Source: an uncultured Bacteroidales bacterium (GTDB lineage Bacteria > Bacteroidota > Bacteroidia > Bacteroidales > UBA3663). From it: 5,630 nt of DNA. The notes under the pieces were generated by a model. That model did not search any database and was not told the origin of the DNA. It worked only from the letters and a program-made list of their open reading frames with translations. Position 1 is the stretch's first letter. Every line of letters begins with the position of its first letter. The stretch is from assembly GCA_937899265.1 (NCBI GenBank), contig CALBPV010000049.1:1-5630 (forward strand), in the 5' to 3' direction. This document shows positions 1 to 5,546 of this stretch, piece by piece. Position numbers and translations under genes: made by a program.

Positions 1-169
1 TTGTACCGTGACCCGAAATACGGATAACTACGCCTCGGTACTGCTGGATACGCTCTTTGCCGCCTTCGACGATTTTGTAGGCAACAGTGACCGTATCACC
101 GCTCTGGAATGCGGGAAGTTCTTTGCCGGTGGCAAAAGCTTCTTCTGCAATCTTCATTAAATCTGCCAT
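1..169 (-). CDS. rplS: 50S ribosomal protein L19 (bL19), N-terminal part, cut by window edge
   Basis: The minus-strand reading frame starts with ATG at 169-167 and stays open to the window edge, giving 56 complete codons. The product begins MADLMKIAEEAFATGKELP and continues with a GDTVTVAYKIVEGGKERIQ stretch and then YRGVVIRISGHGT. This matches the start of bacterial L19, where the GDTV and GVVI segments are conserved. L19 is a ribosomal protein of the large subunit that sits near the interface with the small subunit. The full protein is usually about 115-125 residues, so roughly half is missing here. An in-frame ATG four codons later is an alternative start, but MADLMK fits Bacteroidota homologues better. 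No Shine-Dalgarno sequence is seen; the bases before the start are AT-rich, as is common in this phylum. A dedicated promoter and long leader precede it. Confidence 0.95.
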   Translation of the reverse strand, partial: MADLMKIAEEAFATGKELPAFQSGDTVTVAYKIVEGGKERIQQYRGVVIRISGHGT

Positions 170-309
170 AGAAATAATGTAGTAATTAAAAAGTTAAACA
201 TTTTTGCGCCGGGTCATATAAATGAGTAGCGTTCCTCATCAGAGATGGCCCTCGGACGACACTTTCCCCTCATTTTCACCGTCAGCCGACGGAAAACTCT
301 TGTGAAAGC
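170..309 (-). promoter_or_regulatory. Structured 5' leader of rplS mRNA (possible autoregulatory element)
   Basis: About 140 nt separate the expected transcription start (near 309) from the rplS ATG, and no ORF occupies them. The transcript can form a hairpin at 296-273: arms CCGTC and GACGG around a GGCT loop, extended by four T-A pairs beyond a 2-nt bulge. A competing longer pairing joins TTTCAC (307-302) to GTGAAA (279-274). A second hairpin at 239-222 has ATGAG/CTCAT arms and an 8-nt loop. The last ~40 nt before the ATG are AT-rich and probably unpaired. Ribosomal-protein leaders often bind their own product and control expression. That role is inferred here from leader length and pairing only. 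Confidence 0.4.
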
Positions 310-314
310 GGCTG

Positions 315-345
315 CAAAGATAGCGCTTTTTGTCGGATTCTCCAA
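315..345 (-). promoter_or_regulatory. Promoter of rplS, Bacteroidota type
   Basis: On the minus strand, TTG at 345-343 is followed after exactly 20 bases by TATCTTTG at 322-315. This matches the Bacteroidota primary sigma factor consensus (TTG near -33 and TAnnTTTG near -7). The predicted start lies near 308-310. It lets rplS be transcribed independently of the upstream peptidase gene. Confidence 0.8.
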
Positions 346-378
346 ATTTTCGGACCGAAAAATAGCAATGTCCCCGTG

Positions 379-396
379 AAAAACGGCTTCCTGCCG
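379..396 (-). terminator. Short rho-independent terminator candidate after the M16 peptidase gene
   Basis: On the minus strand, CGGC (396-393), loop AGGAA and GCCG (387-384) form a GC-only stem that is immediately followed by five T residues (383-379). The stem is only 4 bp, so efficiency is uncertain. It lies after the peptidase stop codon and upstream of the rplS promoter, which is where a terminator would be expected. Confidence 0.4.
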
Positions 397-401
397 GGCG
401 G

Positions 402-423
402 ATTGCCATGCGGGAGTGGCAAT
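402..423 (-). terminator. Perfect 7-bp hairpin just after the peptidase stop codon
   Basis: ATTGCCA and TGGCAAT form a perfect inverted repeat around an 8-base loop, starting one base beyond the TGA stop of the peptidase gene. There is no T-run directly after it. It is therefore more likely a 3'-end stabilising hairpin, or part of a two-hairpin end with the stem-loop at 379-396, than a complete intrinsic terminator by itself. Confidence 0.35.
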
Positions 424-424
424 G

Positions 425-1660
425 TCAGGAGATGACGAAGCTCGAAATCCGGGTCGGGCAGAACACCTGTCGGGCCGTTTCGCGCAGACTGTCTTCTGTC
501 ACTCTGTCGAGTTGGCGGCAGGTGTCTTCCAGGCTGTCAATGCGGCCGAGACGCAACAGGCTTTTGGCTGCATTGACGGCGATGTTCTCGAGATTGGCGG
601 TAGCCACCGCATATTGTCCTTTCAACTGCGTTTTGGCGGCTTCAAGTTGTTTGGCTGTCAGTCCGTCTTCGGCCAGTCGGAGCATTTCCCGACGGCAGAG
701 CTTCATACATTTTTCAGCGTCTTTGTGGTCACATCCCAAATAGACAGAGAAGTAGCCGCTGTCGATAAACGGCGAAACGAAACTCTCCACCGTATAGACC
801 AGCCCGCGGCGTTCGCGCAGTTCGCGGTTGAGGCGGGAGTTCATGCCCGGCCCGCCCAGGATATTGTTGAGGATGGCCATCTCCGGCGCGCGGTCATCGC
901 CGACGGGGAAGGAGGGACAACCCAGGAGCACGTGCTCCTGATGGGTGTGTTGCTGTAGCTGTCGGGAGAATCCGGCGGTTGCGTACGGGAACCCCGGGAC
1001 AACGGTTCTGCGCGGGGGTGTCGGTTCGTCCTCCGCCGGTGTCGGCCATTGGGCATATTTTTCCAGCGTGCGCAGAACCTCGTTCTCCGGTGTGGAACCG
1101 TAGTAAAAGAAAACCATGTTGTCGGGACGATAGTGCCGCCGTATGAACTGCAGGCACGTTGCGGAGTCGAATGTCCTCACCGTGTCGGACGTTCCGAGGA
1201 TGTTGTGACCCAACGGATGACCCTCGAAAAGCACATTCTCAAACTCGTCGAAGATATTTTCCGAGGGGGTGTCGAGGTAACTTTCTATTTCGTCGGTCAC
1301 CACCTCACGTTCCTTTTCGAGTTCGTGCTGCGGGGCCGTGGGGTGGATTACGAGGTCGCAGAGCAGTTCGCAGGCCCTCGGGAAGTGCTTCGCCAGAAAC
1401 ACCGAATAGAAGGTCGTGTTCTCTTTGGTGGTGAATGCGTTCAATTCGCCGCCCACCGATTCCATCCTTTGGTTGATATGGAACGAGTCGCGGTGGCGGG
1501 TGCCTTTGAAGAGGATGTGTTCTATGAAATGGGCCAGACCGAACTGTGCGGGCGATGCTTCGTCGCGTGTGCCGCAGTCCACCATGAAGCCGCACCAGGA
1601 GACAGCGGTGGCCGACGGAATGTGGATGGCGCGGAGGCCGTTTGAGAGTGTCGTTTGCAT
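425..1660 (-). CDS. M16B family zinc metallopeptidase (insulinase / processing-peptidase-like)
   Basis: This is a 411-residue protein of the usual length for single-unit M16B peptidases. The inverted zinc motif HxxEH is present as HFIEH (H44, E47, H48). The third zinc ligand is probably E124 in VVTDEI, 76 residues after the second His, the same spacing as in mitochondrial processing peptidase beta. The conserved GGELNAFTTKENTTFY segment lies at 70-85. The C-terminal half has the family pattern GGPGMNSRL and RERRGLVY (269-289), containing the Arg and Tyr that contact substrate. The protein therefore looks catalytically intact. No signal peptide or membrane segment is visible, so a cytoplasmic location is likely; peptide or misprocessed-protein degradation is a plausible role, but the substrate is unknown. 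I chose the ATG at 1660-1658 because homology begins right there (TLSNGLRAI). The same frame is open far upstream, but that part runs through promoter DNA and antisense to the kinase-like gene. The gene ends 79 bases before the rplS -33 element. Confidence 0.93.
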   Translation of the reverse strand: MQTTLSNGLRAIHIPSATAVSWCGFMVDCGTRDEASPAQFGLAHFIEHILFKGTRHRDSFHINQRMESVGGELNAFTTKENTTFYSVFLAKHFPRACELLCDLVIHPTAPQHELEKEREVVTDEIESYLDTPSENIFDEFENVLFEGHPLGHNILGTSDTVRTFDSATCLQFIRRHYRPDNMVFFYYGSTPENEVLRTLEKYAQWPTPAEDEPTPPRRTVVPGFPYATAGFSRQLQQHTHQEHVLLGCPSFPVGDDRAPEMAILNNILGGPGMNSRLNRELRERRGLVYTVESFVSPFIDSGYFSVYLGCDHKDAEKCMKLCRREMLRLAEDGLTAKQLEAAKTQLKGQYAVATANLENIAVNAAKSLLRLGRIDSLEDTCRQLDRVTEDSLRETARQVFCPTRISSFVIS

Positions 1661-1690
1661 GATTTTGGAGTGAATGCTGAAAAATCGCTG

Positions 1691-1723
1691 CAAAAATACA
1701 AAAAAAATCGCAGAAATGAACAA
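1691..1723 (-). promoter_or_regulatory. Probable promoter of the M16 peptidase gene
   Basis: On the minus strand, TATTTTTG (1698-1691) matches the TAnnTTTG -7 box. A TTG lies at 1723-1721, with 22 bases between, slightly longer than the 20 seen at the two best promoters in this window. The predicted start is about 24 nt before the ATG. Confidence 0.55.
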
Positions 1724-1749
1724 GATGTCAAAAATTTTTGCTATTTTTG
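1716..1749 (+). promoter_or_regulatory. Probable promoter of the PfkB-like gene and tat genes
   Basis: TATTTTTG at 1742-1749 matches the TAnnTTTG -7 box and lies 28 bases before the ATG. No exact TTG is present at the expected -33 distance; the nearest similar triplet is ATG at 1716-1718. The -33 region overlaps that of the opposing peptidase promoter, so the two may compete or share an activator. Confidence 0.5.
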
Positions 1750-1777
1750 CAGCGATTAAATGCAATGAACTGATTTT

Positions 1778-2593
1778 ATGGCAAGAATAATTGGCATTGG
1801 AGAAACCATTTACACTATCTCGCTTCAGGACGGTGTGCCTCGGTCCGGTGCTCCCGGCGGAGAGATTTTCGAGACTCTCATACAGCTGGGACGGCAGGGG
1901 TTGGATGCCGCTCTCATCAGCGAGGTGGGTGATGACCGTTTGGGCAAGATTACCCTCGGGTATATGCAGGCTCACGGTGTCAAGACCGATTTCATGTGTG
2001 TTTGCTATGAGGGAAAGACGACACTCTGTATGTCGCACCTCGACGCCGGAGGCAGTCCCGCCAAAGACTTTTACCGGCTCTATCCCCAGGCCGGACGGCT
2101 CGATGCCGTCTGGCCCCGTATCGACCCGGACGACATCCTGTTGTTCGGCGGCAAGTACGCTTTGGAGTCTGCCGTGAGCCGGGTGGTGGACGATATCGTG
2201 GGCTATGCCATCGACCGCAAGGCCATTGTCGTCTATGATGCCGGACTCCAGCGGTTGGGCAACGGCGAGAACGTGATGCTCATGCCGCAAATCATCGAAT
2301 GCTTCGAGAAGGCCGACATCGTCGTCATGGAAGATTCCGATGCACTGCAGCTCTACAAGACGGACGATGCCACTCAGGTCTTCAAGGACCACATCGAGTT
2401 CTATGCCCCCGTGTTTGTGATGATTCATCCTTCGGGAGCTGTTTCCTATCGTACATCGGCTCTGGCTGTTGACCTCGAACCCCGTGGACTCTCCCATGCC
2501 GACATGGTGGCGCGTCTCCTCAGCGGTCTCTGCCGGGCCGGCGCGACCAAGGGAGGACTGGTTGACGCCCTCCATGCGGGACTGGCCGGCTGA
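1778..2593 (+). CDS. PfkB-like (ribokinase superfamily) protein, probably degenerate
   Basis: This 271-residue protein clearly has the PfkB fold signature at its start: IIGIGET (4-10), APGGEIFETLIQLGRQG (25-41) and ISEVGDDRLG (47-56), then HGVKTD. PfkB proteins normally phosphorylate sugars or nucleosides with ATP. Several expected active-site features are altered here. The Asn of GGxxxN is Glu (E32). The DxNxR-like segment in the middle reads DAGLQR (154-159). The anion-hole/catalytic GAGD motif near the C-terminus reads SHAD (239-242), keeping only the Asp (D242). The protein is also shorter than most family members (about 290-330 residues), with the loss at the C-terminal end. The frame is uninterrupted and codon use resembles the neighbours, so it is not a decaying pseudogene. 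It may bind a ligand or partner without being a normal kinase. tatA follows 46 bases later on the same strand, so cotranscription is likely. Confidence 0.85.
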   Translation: MARIIGIGETIYTISLQDGVPRSGAPGGEIFETLIQLGRQGLDAALISEVGDDRLGKITLGYMQAHGVKTDFMCVCYEGKTTLCMSHLDAGGSPAKDFYRLYPQAGRLDAVWPRIDPDDILLFGGKYALESAVSRVVDDIVGYAIDRKAIVVYDAGLQRLGNGENVMLMPQIIECFEKADIVVMEDSDALQLYKTDDATQVFKDHIEFYAPVFVMIHPSGAVSYRTSALAVDLEPRGLSHADMVARLLSGLCRAGATKGGLVDALHAGLAG

Positions 2594-2639
2594 ACGAACG
2601 CTTGCTTTTAATTTAAAACTGTAACTTGTCAATTTGATT

Positions 2640-2855
2640 ATGCTGTTTCTATTTATCGGAACTACCGAGATTATTCTCATCGCACTGGTGGTGCTGCTCA
2701 TTTTCGGCGGAAAGAAGATTCCCGAACTGATGAAGGGCATCGGCAAGGGTGTCAAGAGCTTCAAGGACGGTGTGAACGGCGTTGAGGACGAGAAAGACAA
2801 TCTCTCCCAACAGGACAAAGACACCTCCGGCGACAAAACTGCAGGGAAGGCCTGA
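2640..2855 (+). CDS. tatA: Twin-arginine translocase subunit TatA
   Basis: This is a small 71-residue protein with the TatA architecture: one N-terminal membrane helix (about residues 3-22), the hinge FGGKKIPEL (22-30), an amphipathic basic helix (about 27-45, MKGIGKGVKSFKDG), and a charged, flexible tail. TatA oligomerises in the inner membrane and forms the passage for folded proteins carrying twin-arginine signals. A polar Glu (E10) sits at the start of the helix, as in many TatA/TatB proteins. I chose ATG at 2640. A TTG two codons upstream (2634) would add Met-Ile and is less likely. The hinge resembles TatA rather than TatB, and no separate tatB is visible, so this protein may serve both roles. 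tatC begins 9 bases after its stop codon. Confidence 0.93.
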   Translation: MLFLFIGTTEIILIALVVLLIFGGKKIPELMKGIGKGVKSFKDGVNGVEDEKDNLSQQDKDTSGDKTAGKA

Positions 2856-2864
2856 GTTGCACCG

Positions 2865-3641
2865 ATGGCTCAAGAGAAGCAGACCGGCTACATGACTTTG
2901 TGGGAACATCTGGAGGAACTCCGAAGGGTGATTCTCCGCATTGTCGTGGCCGTCGCTGTCGCCGGTGTGCTGGTTTTCTGCTTCAAGGATTGGACCTTCA
3001 GCATCCTGTTGGCCCCCAAGGAGTGGGACTTTGTGACCTACCGCGCACTTGAACGTCTCATGGAGCTTGTAGGCTACGATTTCCGGTTTGCTCCCTATCA
3101 TGTACGCCTCATTTCCACCGACCTGAGTGCCCAGTTCATGATGCATATCACCGCCTCGTTTGTCTTGGGTGCTCTTGTGGCTTCTCCTTATATAATATAT
3201 CAGCTCTTCTCCTTCGTGGCACCGGCTCTCTATGCCAACGAGCGGCGTTATGCGGTGCCCGTTCTGGGTGTGATGTATGCCTTGTTTGTGGTGGGTGTGC
3301 TGATGAACTATTTCATCCTCTTTCCCGTCGCTTTCCGTTTTCTGGGCACCTATCAGGTGTCACCCGAGATAGAAAACACCATCACCCTCGAGAGCTATGT
3401 CACCACCTTCGCCACCCTCACCTTTGTGATGGGGCTCGTGTTCCAGCTGCCCGTGCTCGTCTGGATTCTGTCCAAGCTCGGTTTGGTCTCGGCCTCCACG
3501 TTGCGTCGCTATCGCCGTCACGCCCTGGTGGTCATCATGATTGTCTCGGCCGTCATTACCCCTCCCGACATCTTCACACTCATTCTCGTCACCCTGCCTC
3601 TCTACGCCCTCTACGAAGCCAGCATACGCGTCATCCGCTGA
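2865..3641 (+). CDS. tatC: Twin-arginine translocase subunit TatC
   Basis: This 258-residue integral membrane protein is the signal-peptide receptor of the Tat system. The N-terminal cytoplasmic segment carries the conserved HLEELRR motif (15-21); E18 and R20 correspond to E15 and R17 of E. coli TatC, which help bind the twin-arginine signal. The cytoplasmic loop motif FVAPALYANERR (117-128) includes E126, equivalent to E. coli E103, the other signal-binding Glu. A TPPD motif occurs near the last helices, followed by a PLYALYE segment. Six hydrophobic helices are recognisable, and the length fits the family. The first periplasmic loop (about residues 50-90) is longer than in E. coli. The short 9-base gap from tatA indicates translational coupling. 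The C-terminal tail after the last helix is very short (ASIRVIR). Confidence 0.96.
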   Translation: MAQEKQTGYMTLWEHLEELRRVILRIVVAVAVAGVLVFCFKDWTFSILLAPKEWDFVTYRALERLMELVGYDFRFAPYHVRLISTDLSAQFMMHITASFVLGALVASPYIIYQLFSFVAPALYANERRYAVPVLGVMYALFVVGVLMNYFILFPVAFRFLGTYQVSPEIENTITLESYVTTFATLTFVMGLVFQLPVLVWILSKLGLVSASTLRRYRRHALVVIMIVSAVITPPDIFTLILVTLPLYALYEASIRVIR

Positions 3642-3670
3642 TTCCCGCGTCCTCCGTGTTCCCTTCTTTT

Positions 3671-3726
3671 GTTTCAAATCCCTGCTCCTTTGTTTCAAAT
3701 CCGTATTGGCCGGGCTGATTTGAAAC
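3671..3726 (+). promoter_or_regulatory. Triple GTTTCAAATC element, candidate activator-binding region
   Basis: GTTTCAAATC occurs at 3671-3680 and again at 3692-3701, exactly 21 bp apart. The shared block is in fact 14 bp (TTTGTTTCAAATCC, 3668-3681 and 3689-3702). A perfect inverted copy GATTTGAAAC lies at 3717-3726. The cluster ends 8 bases upstream of the -33 element of the GH43 promoter. A 21-bp direct spacing equals two helical turns and is typical of AraC-type regulators. The second and third copies could also pair as a 10-bp hairpin with a 15-base loop in the tatC transcript, but no T-run follows directly. Confidence 0.55.
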
Positions 3727-3734
3727 GGTGGCAT

Positions 3735-3765
3735 TTGGCCATGTCCCTTTTTATTGCTATCTTTG
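3735..3765 (+). promoter_or_regulatory. Promoter of the GH43 gene, Bacteroidota type
   Basis: TTG (3735-3737) and TATCTTTG (3758-3765) are separated by exactly 20 bases, the same geometry and the same -7 sequence as the rplS promoter. Transcription should begin near 3771, giving a leader of about 110 nt before the ATG at 3882. The promoter makes the glycosidase gene independent of the tat genes. Confidence 0.8.
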
Positions 3766-3881
3766 TACCCCCGATACTTGCTTCGGCACTACCCTCTCCG
3801 AATGCTCCGTGTCGGGTTCGTCCGGGTTTTCCCCGGGTGCATTCCCCCCCGTCAAACTATTAAATTGTCAGCTTTTCAGCT

Positions 3882-5546
3882 ATGAAACACCTCCTTTCCT
3901 CTCTGCCGCTTCTCGCGGTTCTCATCGCTCCCGGCTTTGCTCAGGATGCCACTTTCTCCTATTTCAGTTATCAGGGTGCCGATGCGCGTTTTGACGTGCC
4001 CTTCGACTCTTCCTCCCAGTTCCTCAATCCCATCCTCTCCGGCTTTTATCCCGACCCGGCGGTCTGTCGCAAGGGTGACACCTACTACCTTGTCAACTCG
4101 ACCTTCTCGTTCTTCCCCGGCGTTCCGCTTTTCGAGTCGGAAGACTTGGTGAACTGGCGACAAATCGGACACGTGCTCGACCGCGAGTCCCAGTTGCAGC
4201 TTGAGGGACAGTGGGTGTCGGGCGGCATCTACGCTCCCGCCATCAGCTACAACGAGAAGAACCGCACCTTCTATATGATTACCACCAACGTGGGCAAGGG
4301 CGGCAATTTCTACGTCAAGACTCAAGACCCGCACTCGGGGTGGAGCGACCCCGTCTATCTGCCCAAGGTGGACGGCATCGACCCGTCGTTCCTCTTCGAC
4401 AACAACGGCAAGGCATATATCGTCCACAACGCGCCCGTCATGGGTGAACCCGAATACGAGGGACAGCGTGCCATACGCCTCCTGAAATTCAGCGTGGCCG
4501 GCGACAGCATCGTGGGCGAGCCGCTCGAGATAGTGCGTGGCGGAACCCACGTGACCGAGCGTCCCGTATGGATTGAAGGCCCGCATCTCTACCACATCGG
4601 CAAGTACTACTATCTTATATGCGCCGAGGGTGGAACGGGCGACGGCCACAGCGAGGTCATCTTCCGTGCCCGCCAACCGCAAGGCCCGTGGGAGGAATGT
4701 CCCTCGAATCCCATCCTGACGCAGCGCGACCTGAACGACGGACGCGCCGACAAGGTGACATCTACGGGTCATGCCGACCTGATACGCACGAAGGACGGCG
4801 AATGGTGGGCCGTCTTTCTGGGCTGCCGGCCCTATGAGGACGGTATGTACAACACAGGACGCGAGACGTTCCTGCTGCCCGTCACATGGGAGGACGGATG
4901 GCCCGTTATCCTCGGTCGTGGCGAGGCCGTGCCCACGGTGGTCGCCAAGAAGGGGCTGAAGCCTGCCGGCAACGCTCCGCTGACGGGCAATTTCACCTAC
5001 ACTGACCGCTTCGACACGCAGACGCTACATCCCCGCTGGCTCTTCCTCCGCAATCCTCCGGCCGGGGCTTACGACCTGACCGATGCCGGCTTGGTACTTC
5101 ATCCTTCGGCGGGCAGTGTTCGCCAAACCAAGCCCCTCACGGCTCTCTTCTGCCGCCAGCAGCACCTCGCCTTCTCGGCCGAGACGCAGCTCGATTTCCG
5201 CGCCACATCGGCCAAACGCTTGGCGGGACTTACCCTGTTCCAGGACGAGAACCACCATTTCGTCTTCGGCAAGACACTCCTCGCGGGTCGTCCGGCGCTG
5301 GTGCTGAAACGCACCGAGAAGGACGAGATGCTCATTGGCTCATGCTTCCTGCCTTCCGACGATGCTCCCGTGCGCCTCAAGGTCGAGGCCGACGGACGCT
5401 ATTACACGTTCTCATATACCGTCGGTGACGACGGGGTCTGGCATCCCCTTGCCGTCGGTGTGGACGGTGCCAACTTGAGCACTGCCCGTTCCGGCGGTTT
5501 TATCGGTGCCATGATTGGTCTTTACGCCACGAAGAAGAACGAATAA
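3882..5546 (+). CDS. Secreted GH43 family beta-xylosidase / alpha-L-arabinofuranosidase
   Basis: This 554-residue protein begins with a Sec-type signal peptide (MKHLLSSLPLLAVLIAPGFA, likely cut after A20, before QD). There is no lipobox Cys and no twin-arginine pair. The GH43 five-bladed propeller domain spans about 47-345. The catalytic base is D58 (GFYPDP), the pKa-modulating Asp is D167 (DGIDPS), and the general acid is E232 (EGPHLY). H297 in STGHADL fits the conserved metal/water-binding His. All are present, so the enzyme should be active. A C-terminal concanavalin-like beta-sandwich of the beta-xylosidase C-terminal type occupies about 370-550 (starting FTYTDRFD); it often shapes the active-site pocket. 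Likely substrates are xylo- or arabino-oligosaccharides in the periplasm, but GH43 specificity cannot be read safely from motifs. The start is fixed by the signal peptide. It has its own promoter and no visible SusC/SusD genes beside it. Downstream, 84 bases contain no supported feature. Confidence 0.93.
   Translation: MKHLLSSLPLLAVLIAPGFAQDATFSYFSYQGADARFDVPFDSSSQFLNPILSGFYPDPAVCRKGDTYYLVNSTFSFFPGVPLFESEDLVNWRQIGHVLDRESQLQLEGQWVSGGIYAPAISYNEKNRTFYMITTNVGKGGNFYVKTQDPHSGWSDPVYLPKVDGIDPSFLFDNNGKAYIVHNAPVMGEPEYEGQRAIRLLKFSVAGDSIVGEPLEIVRGGTHVTERPVWIEGPHLYHIGKYYYLICAEGGTGDGHSEVIFRARQPQGPWEECPSNPILTQRDLNDGRADKVTSTGHADLIRTKDGEWWAVFLGCRPYEDGMYNTGRETFLLPVTWEDGWPVILGRGEAVPTVVAKKGLKPAGNAPLTGNFTYTDRFDTQTLHPRWLFLRNPPAGAYDLTDAGLVLHPSAGSVRQTKPLTALFCRQQHLAFSAETQLDFRATSAKRLAGLTLFQDENHHFVFGKTLLAGRPALVLKRTEKDEMLIGSCFLPSDDAPVRLKVEADGRYYTFSYTVGDDGVWHPLAVGVDGANLSTARSGGFIGAMIGLYATKKNE

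Larger units (their letters stand above)
1683..1757. repeat. Perfect 16-bp inverted repeat in the divergent promoter region
   Basis: The left arm AATCGCTGCAAAAATA (1683-1698) is the exact reverse complement of the right arm TATTTTTGCAGCGATT (1742-1757). The arms are separated by 43 bp. Each contains an outward-facing TATTTTTG box, so the repeat builds mirror-image promoters for the peptidase gene and the PfkB-like gene. The symmetry centre is near 1720. Confidence 0.85.

Noticed and set aside
416..958. A 180-codon plus-strand ORF, and others at 1049-1645, inside the peptidase gene.
   Set aside because: These are antisense shadows of a complete M16 gene with intact motifs; no independent start signals are seen.
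2602..2630. A separate tatA promoter in the 46-base gap after the PfkB-like gene (TTG at 2602, TAACTTGT at 2622).
   Set aside because: The -7 candidate departs from TAnnTTTG and the spacing is 17 rather than about 20. Read-through from the upstream promoter explains tatA expression more simply.
1661..2836. Long in-frame N-terminal extension of the peptidase reading frame on the minus strand (to about 803 residues).
   Set aside because: The M16 homology starts exactly at the ATG at 1660. The extension runs antisense through the PfkB-like gene and tatA and across the divergent promoters, and shows no recognisable domain. It is a by-product of GC-rich codon use.
2649..3146. A 165-codon minus-strand ORF opposite tatA and tatC.
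   Set aside because: It is antisense to two clear genes, is His- and Glu-rich as expected from antisense to hydrophobic codons, and has no promoter or domain.
3822..3836. CCGGG/CCCGG hairpin in the GH43 leader as a riboswitch or attenuator.
   Set aside because: It is a 5-bp stem in a GC-rich stretch with no T-run or alternative pairing that I can recognise, so there is not enough to call a regulatory RNA.
3876..4772. A 298-codon minus-strand ORF opposite the GH43 gene.
   Set aside because: It lies entirely antisense to the signal peptide and catalytic domain of a well-supported gene, and its translation has no recognisable motif.
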